A stretch of DNA of 32,278 bases from CAYXWM01 sp964468805 (GTDB lineage Bacteria; Bacillota; Clostridia; Lachnospirales; WRBF01): assembly GCA_964468805.1 (NCBI GenBank), contig CAYXWM010000029.1, forward strand, positions 1-32,278. The letters are read 5' to 3'. The position numbers and the translations under genes were made by a program. This document shows, one piece after another, positions 24,919-32,278 of this stretch (positions are counted from its first letter, which is position 1; each line of letters begins with the position of its first letter). The notes under the pieces were generated by a model. That model was given only the letters and a program-made list of their open reading frames with translations. It had not been told where the DNA came from and did not search any database.

Positions 24919-25512
24919 ATGAAGGCTATACATAAAGGCAGACTCAGCAAAAACCGAACTGTACTGATATTTATAGTTTCGGGTCTTGTGGCGGGTATTA
25001 TTATCGGCTGGATTTATTCCGCAACCTTGACCGGCCAAGGTTATACGAAAGCCGCTTCATCTACCCAAGAATATTTAAAGCAATATTCCGGAGAAACAAC
25101 CAATCGTATGAATATATTCAACGATTCCGTTTTAAAGCACGGTAAGACGGTGATAATGATTTGGCTTCTTGCTTTTGTCCCCATAGGCGGCTTTGTTATC
25201 TTTATGCTGATTATGATCAAGGGCATAGGCCTGGGCTTTACCACCGCTATACTGTACAGGATGTTTAAACTGAACGGGCTGGTCTGTGCTAGCCTGCTGT
25301 ATTTACCCCAGTGCTTAATACTGATACCTGTTTACGTTTTCATGTCCTACAGCGGTATAAACTTTATTCTAAAGCATCTTAACAACAAAACCAAAGATTC
25401 CTTAGCCGGCTATCTTCCGGTTTTGTTACCGGGAATAGCCTGCACCGCAGCGGTGGGCTTTTTGGATGCTTATGCAGTACCCATTTTGATAGGGAACATG
25501 ATTAAACCTTAA
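24919..25512 (+). CDS. spoIIM: SpoIIM-like integral membrane protein
   Basis: A 197-residue protein of the stage II sporulation M family. It has an N-terminal membrane helix (LIFIVSGLVAGIIIGWIY, about 16-33), an extracytoplasmic loop, and about four more hydrophobic segments with the family-like MIKGIGLGFTTAILYRMFKLNG. In B. subtilis SpoIIM works with SpoIID and SpoIIP in septal peptidoglycan remodelling during engulfment. Length and position just upstream of a xerD gene match the clostridial arrangement. ATG at 24919 follows GAGAGGAAG. Family members also occur in non-sporulating bacteria, so sporulation is not proven. Confidence 0.87.
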   Translation: MKAIHKGRLSKNRTVLIFIVSGLVAGIIIGWIYSATLTGQGYTKAASSTQEYLKQYSGETTNRMNIFNDSVLKHGKTVIMIWLLAFVPIGGFVIFMLIMIKGIGLGFTTAILYRMFKLNGLVCASLLYLPQCLILIPVYVFMSYSGINFILKHLNNKTKDSLAGYLPVLLPGIACTAAVGFLDAYAVPILIGNMIKP

Positions 25513-25937
25513 CCCCTATGAATGCACCCAACTTGCTTTTCCGGGACAAATGCATTCCTTATACCTATCCTTATTTAATAACATATATTTGCTTACGTTT
25601 ATAAGCTTTTGCTCTCGGCAGTATACGCTATTTTTATTACAACAACGCAAATATCTGAATTTAAAAAAGGAACGGTGACAACAATTTACCGGCTTAATCT
25701 TCAGCCGACTTGAGAGGCTCTCGCCTCTTATGCTCCAAAACGAACTTAGCAATAAAATTCGGTTTGGTTTATACCTAAACAAATCGGTCTGAAATACCGG
25801 CTTTGCGTGAGCGTCTTTTTTCTTCGATAAAAGGGATTGTCCCGCAAAAAATTAAGAACATTTCATGACATAGACAAGCTTCAAGGTTTCATAAACAAAC
25901 CATTCAGCATCAAGAGTAGCCAGAAAGGGAGAATAAA

Positions 25938-26822
25938 ATGGACGTGTTTATAGAAAAATTTATGGAGTATCTTAAAGATAAAAAGCAAGCAAGTGAAAAT
26001 ACCATAGCATCGTATAATAGGGATTTACGGTTTTTCAAAGAATTCATGCAACAAAGTGGGATAGAGGATATTAACAAGGTCAACAAAACAACCCTATACG
26101 CCTACATACTGACTTTGCAAAAGAAGGGCAAGGCAACAGCTTCCATTACAAGAAACATTGCCTCGCTTCGCTCCTTTTTCAAGTTTTTATACTGTGAGGA
26201 AATAGTAAAAAGCGACCCATGCTTTGACTTGAGCATACCCAAAGTAGAACGCAAGATTCCTGCAACCATCAGCCCAAAAGAGCTTGAACAACTCTTTAAC
26301 CAACCCAAAAACGACCTTAAAGGTATAAGAGACCGTGCAATGATGGAATTGGCATACGCCACAGGGCTTAGAGTAAGCGAACTTATCCAACTGAGAACCG
26401 CCGACATCAATGTAAACCAACGTTATATAAGATGCACCACAGGCGATAAGGAACGCATAATCCCCATCGGTGCAGTTTGTGCAAACGCTTTGGAACGTTA
26501 TCTCGAAGGCTGCCGCCTGAAAATGTTAAAATCACCTTCAGAAGAAACTTTATTCGTAAACAGAAGCGGCTCCAAGATGACTCGTCAAGGTTTCTGGAAG
26601 ATAATTAAACAATACGCCGTAACCGCAGGCATAGCAACCCGTATAACACCAAACGTTCTTCGTCATTCCTTTGCCATGCATATGATAGCCAACGGTGCGG
26701 ACGTACAATATGTTCAAGAAATGCTGGGTCATTCTGATATTTCCACAACGCAAATTTACTTTAATCTTCAAAAAAATAATTTAAGAGAAGATTACGACCG
26801 CTCTCATCCTCGCAGCAAATAA
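25938..26822 (+). CDS. xerD: XerD-like tyrosine recombinase with altered active site
   Basis: A 294-residue site-specific recombinase; XerD normally resolves chromosome dimers at dif with XerC. It has a core-binding SAM-like domain (about 1-100) and a catalytic domain. R145 (ATGLRVSEL), R242 (LRHSF), H265 (LGHSD) and Y274 (STTQIYF) are present. The Lys in the usual GKGxKER beta hairpin is missing: this protein reads RCTTGDKER (165-173), with T at or beside that place. The His of HxxR is N239 (TPNVLR). Two of six standard catalytic residues are therefore changed. ATG at 25938 follows AAAGGGAG. The 425-base spacer upstream holds only a short GAGAGGC/GCCTCTT hairpin near 25710. Confidence 0.9.
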   Translation: MDVFIEKFMEYLKDKKQASENTIASYNRDLRFFKEFMQQSGIEDINKVNKTTLYAYILTLQKKGKATASITRNIASLRSFFKFLYCEEIVKSDPCFDLSIPKVERKIPATISPKELEQLFNQPKNDLKGIRDRAMMELAYATGLRVSELIQLRTADINVNQRYIRCTTGDKERIIPIGAVCANALERYLEGCRLKMLKSPSEETLFVNRSGSKMTRQGFWKIIKQYAVTAGIATRITPNVLRHSFAMHMIANGADVQYVQEMLGHSDISTTQIYFNLQKNNLREDYDRSHPRSK

Positions 26823-26886
26823 CAGCGTTATAGGTTTTATAGACGGTATACATTTAATTACGATTTTCCGATACATATTAATGTGA

Positions 26887-26912
26887 GTTCGATGAAACAA
26901 ACTTCATCGAAC
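26887..26912 (+). terminator. Hairpin with TTCGATGAA arms after xerD
   Basis: GTTCGATGAA (26887-26896) and TTCATCGAAC (26903-26912) with a six-base loop, 65 bases after the xerD stop. The arms are the same as in the recR terminator. It is followed by TTTACG only. The rest of 26913-27214 shows CCCGGG-containing AT-rich sequence and no gene. Confidence 0.55.
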
Positions 26913-27214
26913 TTTACGCAATTACCCGGGATTATGCATAGTAAAACGCAAAATCTTGCTTAAAATCATATACCCGGGTATAGCATATATGACCTTTTAA
27001 ATTCACCCGGCCGTGAAAAATTTGTATTTGGAAAATTCATTTCCTCATAAAAACTCTTGTCCCGATACATCCCCATGTACCGTGCAATTTTCAAATTAAT
27101 ATGAAGCCCATGAAGCATAAATAATACTCAAACCCCCGGCAGAACTTGTTCTGCCTTTTAAAGGCTAAAACATAGGACAAGCCGGAAAGACAAATAATTT
27201 TTGGTTATAAAAAA

Positions 27215-27266
27215 TTTTTGGGAAGAAAAACCGGTGATTCAACGGTTTTTCTTTCCCAAAAAGTAA
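27215..27266. repeat. Hairpin repeat family D, copy 2
   Basis: TTTTTGGGAAGAAAAACCG pairs with CGGTTTTTCTTTCCCAAAAA. The right half plus AAGTAACTTTAA matches the unit at about 972-1036. It lies 110 bases upstream of the glycosyltransferase gene. Confidence 0.55.
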
Positions 27267-27373
27267 CTTTAACATAAACTTAATTAAAACTTAGTCTACG
27301 GAGAAAGTTTCCGTGTGGTCTTTATTATTGATTATTTATCCTAAGCTTCACAAAAAATTTATTCTATATTGGT

Positions 27374-28711
27374 TTGGATTTGATAAAAATGTGGTTGGGA
27401 TTATTGTTATTGACAGCATTGGCGGTATTCATAATTTCCCGCTCCAAAGTTGATCAAAAACACAAGGCACGAATCATACTTCTGGTGGTGTTGGGTTTAA
27501 CTTTGCGAATAATTTTGGCTCGCATGGATTATTCTTTTGTGACAGACCTTAATACTTTTAAATACTGGAGCGATTATTTAGCTTCGGCACCTTTTTCGGG
27601 TTTTTATAGCGGAGAATTTTTTGCCGATTATCCGCCCGGCTATCTTTATGTATTATGGTTTGTAGCCAAGATTGGTGCCTTATTGGGATTGCCTGTAAGC
27701 AGCCTCGACTATACAGTACTTATCATGTTACCTTCAATGATTTGCGATATAGCTTTGGCTGTGGTAATATATTTAGTGGCGACAAAGCGATTTTCCTGTT
27801 CAGGGGCTTTTTTGGCCGCCTCGGCTTTTTTGTTTAACCCGGCGGTTTTAATTAACTCGTCGGTTTGGGGTCAAGTAGACATTTTCTACACCGGCATAAG
27901 TGTACTGTCCCTGTATTGTATATATAAAAAGCAGTATGTTGCGGCATTTTTGCTTTTTGCTCTGAATATAACCGTAAAACCGCAAGCACTCATACTCTCA
28001 CCCATATACCTTTACAGTATTTTTCGTATACTCAAGGACAGAGTTATGTCATTCGGTCGCTTAATGGGACTGGGATTAGGCTGTATTGCATTAATATTTG
28101 TTGTTTTTCTACCGTTTACCGATAAATTTAACTTCATGCCCATACTTAATCAATACGTTTCAACCCTTACCCAATACCCCTATGCCACCCTTAATGCCTA
28201 TAATTTTTATGCATTATTCGGTGCTAACAGGAAGTTAATTGACGAAATTTTTGTAGTTATGCCCTATAGCTTTTTTGGTACATTGAGTTTAATATTAATA
28301 ACAGTAACATCATTTTATGTCTTATCCAAGCAAAAAAAATCAACAAATTTCTTCTATACCGGGGCATTTTTAACTATAATGACTTTTATGTTTTCAGTTA
28401 AAATGCACGAACGTTACATATACCCGGCTATAGCTTTTTTGCTTATGGCGTACCTTTTAAAGCCTAACAAGCATATGCTAATATTATTTGGCGGTTTCTC
28501 GATAACCCTGTTTTTGAATTGTCTTGATATACTTTTGGGGTTATATATATCCAATCCACCCAACATTTTTCAAGAGTGGTTTTTGCCTTATGTTTCCTTT
28601 GTCAATGTTGTTTTGACTGTTTACATGATTTATTATATGGTAAAACATAAACCATACCTTGACATGGATTTATCTAAATTCGGCAAAGTAAAAAAATCTA
28701 AGATTAAATAA
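27374..28711 (+). CDS. Polytopic membrane glycosyltransferase (GT-C fold type)
   Basis: A 445-residue protein with about ten or more membrane helices. The first large loop carries acidic residues (TDLNTFKYWSDY, near 57-68), and later segments read NSSVWGQVDIFYTG and LNITVKPQALILSP. The WGQVD and KPQ motifs are typical of GT-C mannosyl/glucosyltransferases that use lipid-linked sugars outside the membrane (GT87/PIG-V-like). The sugar and acceptor are unknown. The start is uncertain: TTG at 27374 and ATG at 27389 are in frame, and neither has a clear ribosome site. A terminator follows directly. It is not in an obvious cell-wall cluster. Confidence 0.82.
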   Translation: MDLIKMWLGLLLLTALAVFIISRSKVDQKHKARIILLVVLGLTLRIILARMDYSFVTDLNTFKYWSDYLASAPFSGFYSGEFFADYPPGYLYVLWFVAKIGALLGLPVSSLDYTVLIMLPSMICDIALAVVIYLVATKRFSCSGAFLAASAFLFNPAVLINSSVWGQVDIFYTGISVLSLYCIYKKQYVAAFLLFALNITVKPQALILSPIYLYSIFRILKDRVMSFGRLMGLGLGCIALIFVVFLPFTDKFNFMPILNQYVSTLTQYPYATLNAYNFYALFGANRKLIDEIFVVMPYSFFGTLSLILITVTSFYVLSKQKKSTNFFYTGAFLTIMTFMFSVKMHERYIYPAIAFLLMAYLLKPNKHMLILFGGFSITLFLNCLDILLGLYISNPPNIFQEWFLPYVSFVNVVLTVYMIYYMVKHKPYLDMDLSKFGKVKKSKIK

Positions 28712-28713
28712 AA

Positions 28714-28735
28714 AAAACCCACTTATGTGGGTTTT
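28714..28735 (+). terminator. Terminator after the glycosyltransferase gene
   Basis: AAAACCCAC, loop TTAT, GTGGGTTTT. It begins three bases after the stop codon. Confidence 0.8.
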
Positions 28736-28743
28736 AATGCAAT

Positions 28744-28980
28744 TATAGCGGTTTTATTTATTAATACTGAGATTTACTGCAATTTCATTTTCACTTAATA
28801 TCGGTTAAGTAGTAACAAAAGCGTATATTCGTAGTGGTGAACGACCGGTGTTTTTTTTTATAAAACGCAAGAGCGAGCCGTTTACGAAGAATAGCTTTTG
28901 TTACCGGTCCTTATGAAATTAAGTATATTGCTTTTAGGATTAATCCCAATTGATTTCAGACAATAAAATAAAACGCTATA
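28744..28980. repeat. Palindromic repeat family C copy interrupted by repeat A
   Basis: The left half TATAGCGGTTTTATTTATT...TGCAATTT (28744-28790) and right half TTGCTTTTAGGATTAATCCC...ATAAAACGCTATA (28927-28980) match the ends and centre of the intact copy at 15737-15838. A complete repeat A lies between them at the position of the copy's centre. Confidence 0.7.
28793..28926 (+). repeat. Palindromic repeat family A, copy 6, nested in repeat C
   Basis: From CACTTAATATCGGTTAAG and AGTAACAAAAGCG to GAAATTAAGTATA, about 134 bp, same orientation as copy 2. Confidence 0.85.
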
Positions 28981-29071
28981 ACCGGATTTATTCCGGAAAG
29001 ATGCTAATTCATTGTGTGTTCCTGTGCGGTTTACGGGAATTGAATAATAACAAAGACAGGAGTGTAAAAAA

Positions 29072-30061
29072 ATGAAACCTTTAAACTATGCCGTTGTCGG
29101 TGCAACAGGAATGGTTGGAAGAACATTTTTAAAAGTACTTGAAGAAAAAAATCTGCCCATGAAAAATTTCTACTTATTTGCCTCTGCTCGTTCCGCAGGC
29201 AAAACCGTTACTTTTATGGGTAAAGACTACGTGGTTGAGGAATTAAACGCAAACTCCTTTGACAGAGACATAGATATAGCTCTTTTCTCCGCAGGCGGTT
29301 CCACCAGCAAAGAATTCGCTCCCATTGCCGCTTCCAAGGGCTGTATCGTTATAGACAACAGCTCCCAATGGCGTATGGACGATGAAGTACCCTTGGTGGT
29401 CCCGGAAGTAAACCCGGAAGACATAAAATGGAACAAAGGCATTATCGCCAACCCCAACTGCTCCACCATCCAAGCCGTGGTTGCTCTTAAACCTCTCCAC
29501 GACAAATACAAAATCAAACGTATTGTATATTCCACCTACCAAGCTGTTTCCGGCGCAGGTATGGGCGGTTATACAGATTTGGAAGAAGGGCTTAAAGGCA
29601 ATGCCCCGAAAAAATTCCCTTATCCCATAGCAAATAACTGCATACCTCAAATAGACGTGTTCCAAGAAGACGGCTACACCAAAGAAGAAACTAAAATGAT
29701 TAAAGAAACCCAAAAAATACTCCACGCTCCCGACATCAAGGTAACTGCCACTACTGTTCGTGTCAGCGTTTTCAATTCCCACAGCGAATCCATCAACGTG
29801 GAATTTGAAAACCCCTTCGATATGGCTGAAGTATTCGAAGTATTGAAAAATGCACCGGGTATCATTCTTCAAGACGACATCAAAAACGGTATCTATCCTA
29901 TGCCCATCAACGCAACCGGTAACGATGAAGTATTTGTTGGCCGTGTACGCCGCGACTACTCCGTTGAAAACGGCTTGAACCTCTGGGTTGTTGCCGACAA
30001 CATAAGAAAAGGTGCCGCCAGCAACGCAGTTCAAATTGCAGAAGTTATCGCAAAAAGCTGA
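29072..30061 (+). CDS. asd: Aspartate-semialdehyde dehydrogenase
   Basis: A 329-residue NADP-dependent enzyme that reduces aspartyl phosphate to aspartate semialdehyde, the branch point to lysine/diaminopimelate, threonine and methionine. It shows the nucleotide-binding GATGMVGRTF (10-19), catalytic C130 in ANPNCSTIQ, SGAGMGGY (160-167), and the proton-relay H237 in VFNSHSESINVEFE. Length is typical. ATG at 29072 follows CAGGAGTG. dapA and dapB lie downstream on the same strand with spacers of 287 and 246 bases, so the three form a pathway cluster but perhaps not one transcript. Confidence 0.96.
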   Translation: MKPLNYAVVGATGMVGRTFLKVLEEKNLPMKNFYLFASARSAGKTVTFMGKDYVVEELNANSFDRDIDIALFSAGGSTSKEFAPIAASKGCIVIDNSSQWRMDDEVPLVVPEVNPEDIKWNKGIIANPNCSTIQAVVALKPLHDKYKIKRIVYSTYQAVSGAGMGGYTDLEEGLKGNAPKKFPYPIANNCIPQIDVFQEDGYTKEETKMIKETQKILHAPDIKVTATTVRVSVFNSHSESINVEFENPFDMAEVFEVLKNAPGIILQDDIKNGIYPMPINATGNDEVFVGRVRRDYSVENGLNLWVVADNIRKGAASNAVQIAEVIAKS

Positions 30062-30086
30062 TTAATCTTTGCTATAATATAGAAAC

Positions 30087-30224
30087 TATACTTAATTGCA
30101 TAAGCAACAGATACAGAAGCTATTCTTAGTAAACGGTTGGCTCTTGCATTTTTTATGAAGTAAACACGGACGTTACCCCCGTGAATATACGCTTTTGTTA
30201 CTGATTATTATGCAAATAAGTATA
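30087..30224 (-). repeat. Palindromic repeat family A, copy 7
   Basis: About 138 bp from TATACTTAATTGCATAAG to GCAAATAAGTATA in the asd-dapA spacer, in the inverted orientation like copy 1. A GGGG-rich hairpin-like stretch (about 30266-30303) follows it before dapA. Confidence 0.85.
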
Positions 30225-30348
30225 ACCGATAAGCTACCTTTTCAATTAGTTAAAGTCTTTTTGAAAGGGGTTTGGGGTAAACTTTTAAGTTTTCCCCGGG
30301 GCTTATTATTTTAACATATACCCAATCATCCATAAAGGAGGATTTAAC

Positions 30349-31230
30349 ATGACAGTGTTTAAAGGTTCCGGCGTAGCTATAGTAACCCCATTCAATGTTG
30401 ACGGCTCCGTAAACTTTGAGTGTTATGAAAAACTCATAGAATACCAAATAAACAACGGCACAGACGCAATCATATCCTGCGGAACTACAGGCGAAGCCTC
30501 TACTCTTAGCGATGAAGAACAAATAGCGGTAGTGGAATGTGCGGTGAAGGCTGCCAAGAAACGTGTTCCGGTAATAGCCGGTGCGGGCAGCAACGATACC
30601 GAACACGGCATAAAATTAAGCAAGGCCGTTCAAAAAGTCGGTGCTGATGCTTTATTGTCCGTTACTCCCTACTACAATAAATGCACACAAAAAGGCCTGG
30701 TTAAACACTATCAAATGATAGCAAACAGCGTGGATCTGCCTATAATCCTCTACTCCGTACCAAGCCGTACCGGTGTAAACATTACCCCGGCCACAGCCTA
30801 TGAGCTTTCCAAGACCGAAAATATCGTAGCCATTAAGGAAGCCACCGGCAACATCGTTCAAATTGCGGAAATCGCCGAACTCTGCGGCGACAAATTGGAC
30901 CTGTATTCCGGCAATGACGACCAAATCGTGCCCATCCTTTCTCTTGGCGGTATAGGCGTAATTTCCGTTATAGCCAACGTCACCCCAAAAGATACCCACG
31001 ACCTGGTTATGCATTACCTTAACGGCAACTGTGCCGAAGCCCTTAAAATCCAATTGAAATCCATGGGTCTGGTTCGTGCCTTGTTCTGCGAAGTTAACCC
31101 CATACCGGTTAAAGCCGCTCTTAACCTTATGAACATGAACGTAGGCGGTATGCGAATGCCCCTTACCGAAATCGAACCGGTTTACCTGGAATTGCTTAAA
31201 AAAGAAATGACAGCTTACGGAATATTATAA
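30349..31230 (+). CDS. dapA: 4-hydroxy-tetrahydrodipicolinate synthase
   Basis: A 293-residue TIM-barrel lyase that condenses pyruvate with aspartate semialdehyde, the first dedicated step to diaminopimelate and lysine. The Schiff-base lysine is K163 (VAIKEATGN). The catalytic triad is T47 (SCGTTGEAST), Y109 (VTPYYN) and Y135 (ILYSVPSRTG), with substrate-carboxylate R140. Length matches the family. ATG at 30349 has AAAGGAGGA upstream. A strong terminator follows its stop, so dapB is probably read from its own promoter. Confidence 0.97.
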   Translation: MTVFKGSGVAIVTPFNVDGSVNFECYEKLIEYQINNGTDAIISCGTTGEASTLSDEEQIAVVECAVKAAKKRVPVIAGAGSNDTEHGIKLSKAVQKVGADALLSVTPYYNKCTQKGLVKHYQMIANSVDLPIILYSVPSRTGVNITPATAYELSKTENIVAIKEATGNIVQIAEIAELCGDKLDLYSGNDDQIVPILSLGGIGVISVIANVTPKDTHDLVMHYLNGNCAEALKIQLKSMGLVRALFCEVNPIPVKAALNLMNMNVGGMRMPLTEIEPVYLELLKKEMTAYGIL

Positions 31231-31232
31231 AA

Positions 31233-31277
31233 AAAACAGAACCCCGGGAGATTTTGAATCTTTTGGGGTTCTGTTTT
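31233..31277 (+). terminator. Terminator after dapA
   Basis: AAAACAGAACCCC (31233-31245) pairs perfectly with GGGGTTCTGTTTT (31265-31277). It begins two bases after the dapA stop codon. Confidence 0.88.
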
Positions 31278-31308
31278 GCCGAAATTTAAGCCTCTTTTAA
31301 TTTAACCG

Positions 31309-31337
31309 TTGACATATCTTATTTTTAAATATATCCT
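31309..31337 (+). promoter_or_regulatory. Candidate sigmaA promoter of dapB
   Basis: TTGACA at 31309-31314 and TATCCT at 31332-31337 with a 17-base spacer. It lies after the dapA terminator and predicts a leader of about 130 bases before the dapB start. Confidence 0.65.
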
Positions 31338-31386
31338 TATGACAATGCAAAAGATAAAAGTGAATTTTTATGTACAAACGACAAAT

Positions 31387-31452
31387 TAACAATGATTTTC
31401 CGGTTGTATTTTTATTTCTTTAATTGTTATTTAAACCGGAAAATTCTTTTTT
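31387..31452 (+). promoter_or_regulatory. Possible attenuator in the dapB leader
   Basis: ATTTTCCGGTT (31395-31405) and AACCGGAAAAT (31434-31444) form an 11-bp stem followed by TCTTTTTTAT, a terminator-like form inside the leader. TAACAAT (31387-31393) can instead pair with ATTGTTA (31423-31429), and the two folds cross, so they cannot both form. No lysine-riboswitch core is recognisable in the short upstream leader. Confidence 0.4.
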
Positions 31453-31476
31453 ATATATAACTAATGAGGTGATTAT

Positions 31477-32238
31477 TTGACTAAAATAATTTTAAACGGA
31501 TATTTGGGCATGATGGGACGTGTGGTTTACGAACTGGCGAAAAAGGATGCCAATTGTGAGATAGTTGCAGGCATTGATGTTGGTGAACCTAAGGAAGCCA
31601 TGTGTTTCCCCACCTTTTCCAACCCCAGAGACTGCATGGTACAAGCCGACGTTATCATAGACTTTTCTCATCCGGACAGCGTACCCGCTTTGTTGGATTA
31701 TGCCGCGGACAGAAAAATGCCTGTTGTAATTTGCACCACAGGTCTTTCCGATGAAACCTTGGAAAAAATCAAGGCTACCTCCAAAAAGACAGCTGTGTTG
31801 CGTTCCGCAAACATGACCGTGGGTATTAACCTGCTTGCAAACCTGCTAAAACAAGCCGCAAAGATTTTGTATGAAACCGGCTTTGATATAGAAATAACCG
31901 AACGTCACCACAACCAAAAAATCGACGCACCCAGCGGTACGGCTTTATTGCTTGCTGACAGCGTAAATCAAGCCTTGGATAATCAGTTGGAATACGTTCA
32001 TGATCGTTCAGCCGTTCGTGAAAAACGCAAGCAAAATGAACTGGGCTTGACGGCAATACGCGGCGGCACAATAGTAGGCGAGCATACTGTTATTTTCGCC
32101 GGCAAAGACGAGGTAATCGAATTTACTCATAAGGCTCATTCCAAAGAAGTGTTTGCGGTAGGTGCAATTTCCGCCGCTAAGTTCTTAAAAGGCAAAAACC
32201 CCGGCTTTTACAACATGGGCCATGTAATTCAGGGCTAA
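31477..32238 (+). CDS. dapB: 4-hydroxy-tetrahydrodipicolinate reductase
   Basis: A 253-residue enzyme that reduces the DapA product with NAD(P)H in diaminopimelate/lysine synthesis. The N-terminal Rossmann fold shows GYLGMMGRVVYE (8-19), and the catalytic signature is ITERHHNQKIDAPSGTALLL, with the paired His and the Lys in place. The C-terminal end FYNMGHVIQG is family-typical. The start is TTG at 31477 with GAGGTGAT just upstream. It is the last gene of the window; 40 bases follow its stop. Confidence 0.96.
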   Translation: MTKIILNGYLGMMGRVVYELAKKDANCEIVAGIDVGEPKEAMCFPTFSNPRDCMVQADVIIDFSHPDSVPALLDYAADRKMPVVICTTGLSDETLEKIKATSKKTAVLRSANMTVGINLLANLLKQAAKILYETGFDIEITERHHNQKIDAPSGTALLLADSVNQALDNQLEYVHDRSAVREKRKQNELGLTAIRGGTIVGEHTVIFAGKDEVIEFTHKAHSKEVFAVGAISAAKFLKGKNPGFYNMGHVIQG

Positions 32239-32278
32239 TATTTTCCTTTAAATTTACCGGTAGTGTATATTACCGGTA

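Noticed and set aside
29243..30034. Long minus-strand frame (263 residues) under asd
   Set aside because: Shadow of a highly biased codon pattern in asd; Tyr/Phe/Val-rich with no start signal.
31338..31476. Lysine riboswitch before dapB
   Set aside because: The leader is too short and lacks the multi-helix aptamer core; only a terminator-like switch is visible.
1..32278. CRISPR array, tRNA or rRNA genes, transposase or prophage genes
   Set aside because: The repeats are dispersed palindromes without regular spacers, and I saw no tRNA/rRNA signatures and no transposase or phage protein. The only recombinase is the XerD-like protein in a chromosomal gene context.

Overview
The window looks like a chromosomal segment of an anaerobic, Gram-positive-lineage Clostridia (Firmicutes). 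The evidence is an NuoE/NuoF-type plus catalytic [FeFe]-hydrogenase cluster (HydC-HydB-HydA), a long SRP RNA of the Bacillus/Clostridium type with an Alu domain, a spoIIM-like gene next to xerD, nadD-yqeK next to rsfS, a YjfB-type small protein, strong AGGAGG ribosome sites, frequent TTG starts and AT-rich spacers. No species can be named from this alone.

Layout: 1-4.93 kb holds the three genes of a probably bifurcating NAD/ferredoxin-linked hydrogenase, separated by repeat-containing spacers. 5.0-6.6 kb is a patchwork of short palindromic repeats followed by an orphan OmpR-like regulator. 6.6-8.2 kb is malQ (minus). 8.5-11.7 kb is a replication/repair operon (GNAT acetyltransferase, dnaX, ybaB, recR). 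It converges on the SRP RNA gene (minus, 11.8-12.1 kb), and a second, unassigned minus-strand RNA candidate lies at 12.4-12.6 kb. 12.7-15.5 kb holds an M29 aminopeptidase and a convergent putP. 15.5-17.7 kb is mostly non-coding, with an HD-domain protein and a 56-residue YjfB-like protein. 18.1-19.9 kb is a fused nadD-yqeK gene and rsfS. 20.4-24.3 kb is an FtsK/SpoIIIE-type translocase and asnS. 24.9-26.8 kb is spoIIM-like and xerD-like. 27.4-28.7 kb is a multi-membrane-pass glycosyltransferase. 29.1-32.2 kb is asd, dapA, dapB for diaminopimelate/lysine synthesis.

The most notable points are: (1) the FtsK-like protein ends right after its motor domain and has no C-terminal gamma winged helix, the part known to read polar DNA motifs and, in E. 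coli, to switch on XerD; (2) the XerD-like protein in the same window lacks two of the six usual catalytic residues (the beta-hairpin Lys and the His of HxxR); (3) at least three families of short palindromic, MITE-like elements are scattered through the spacers. Family A (about 135 bp) has seven near-complete copies, family B (about 105 bp) four and family C two, and one A copy sits inside a C copy, which argues for real insertion events; (4) there is a terminator-bounded RNA candidate on the minus strand upstream of the SRP RNA gene, and a possible attenuator in the dapB leader. No tRNA, rRNA, CRISPR array, insertion sequence with transposase, or prophage gene was seen.
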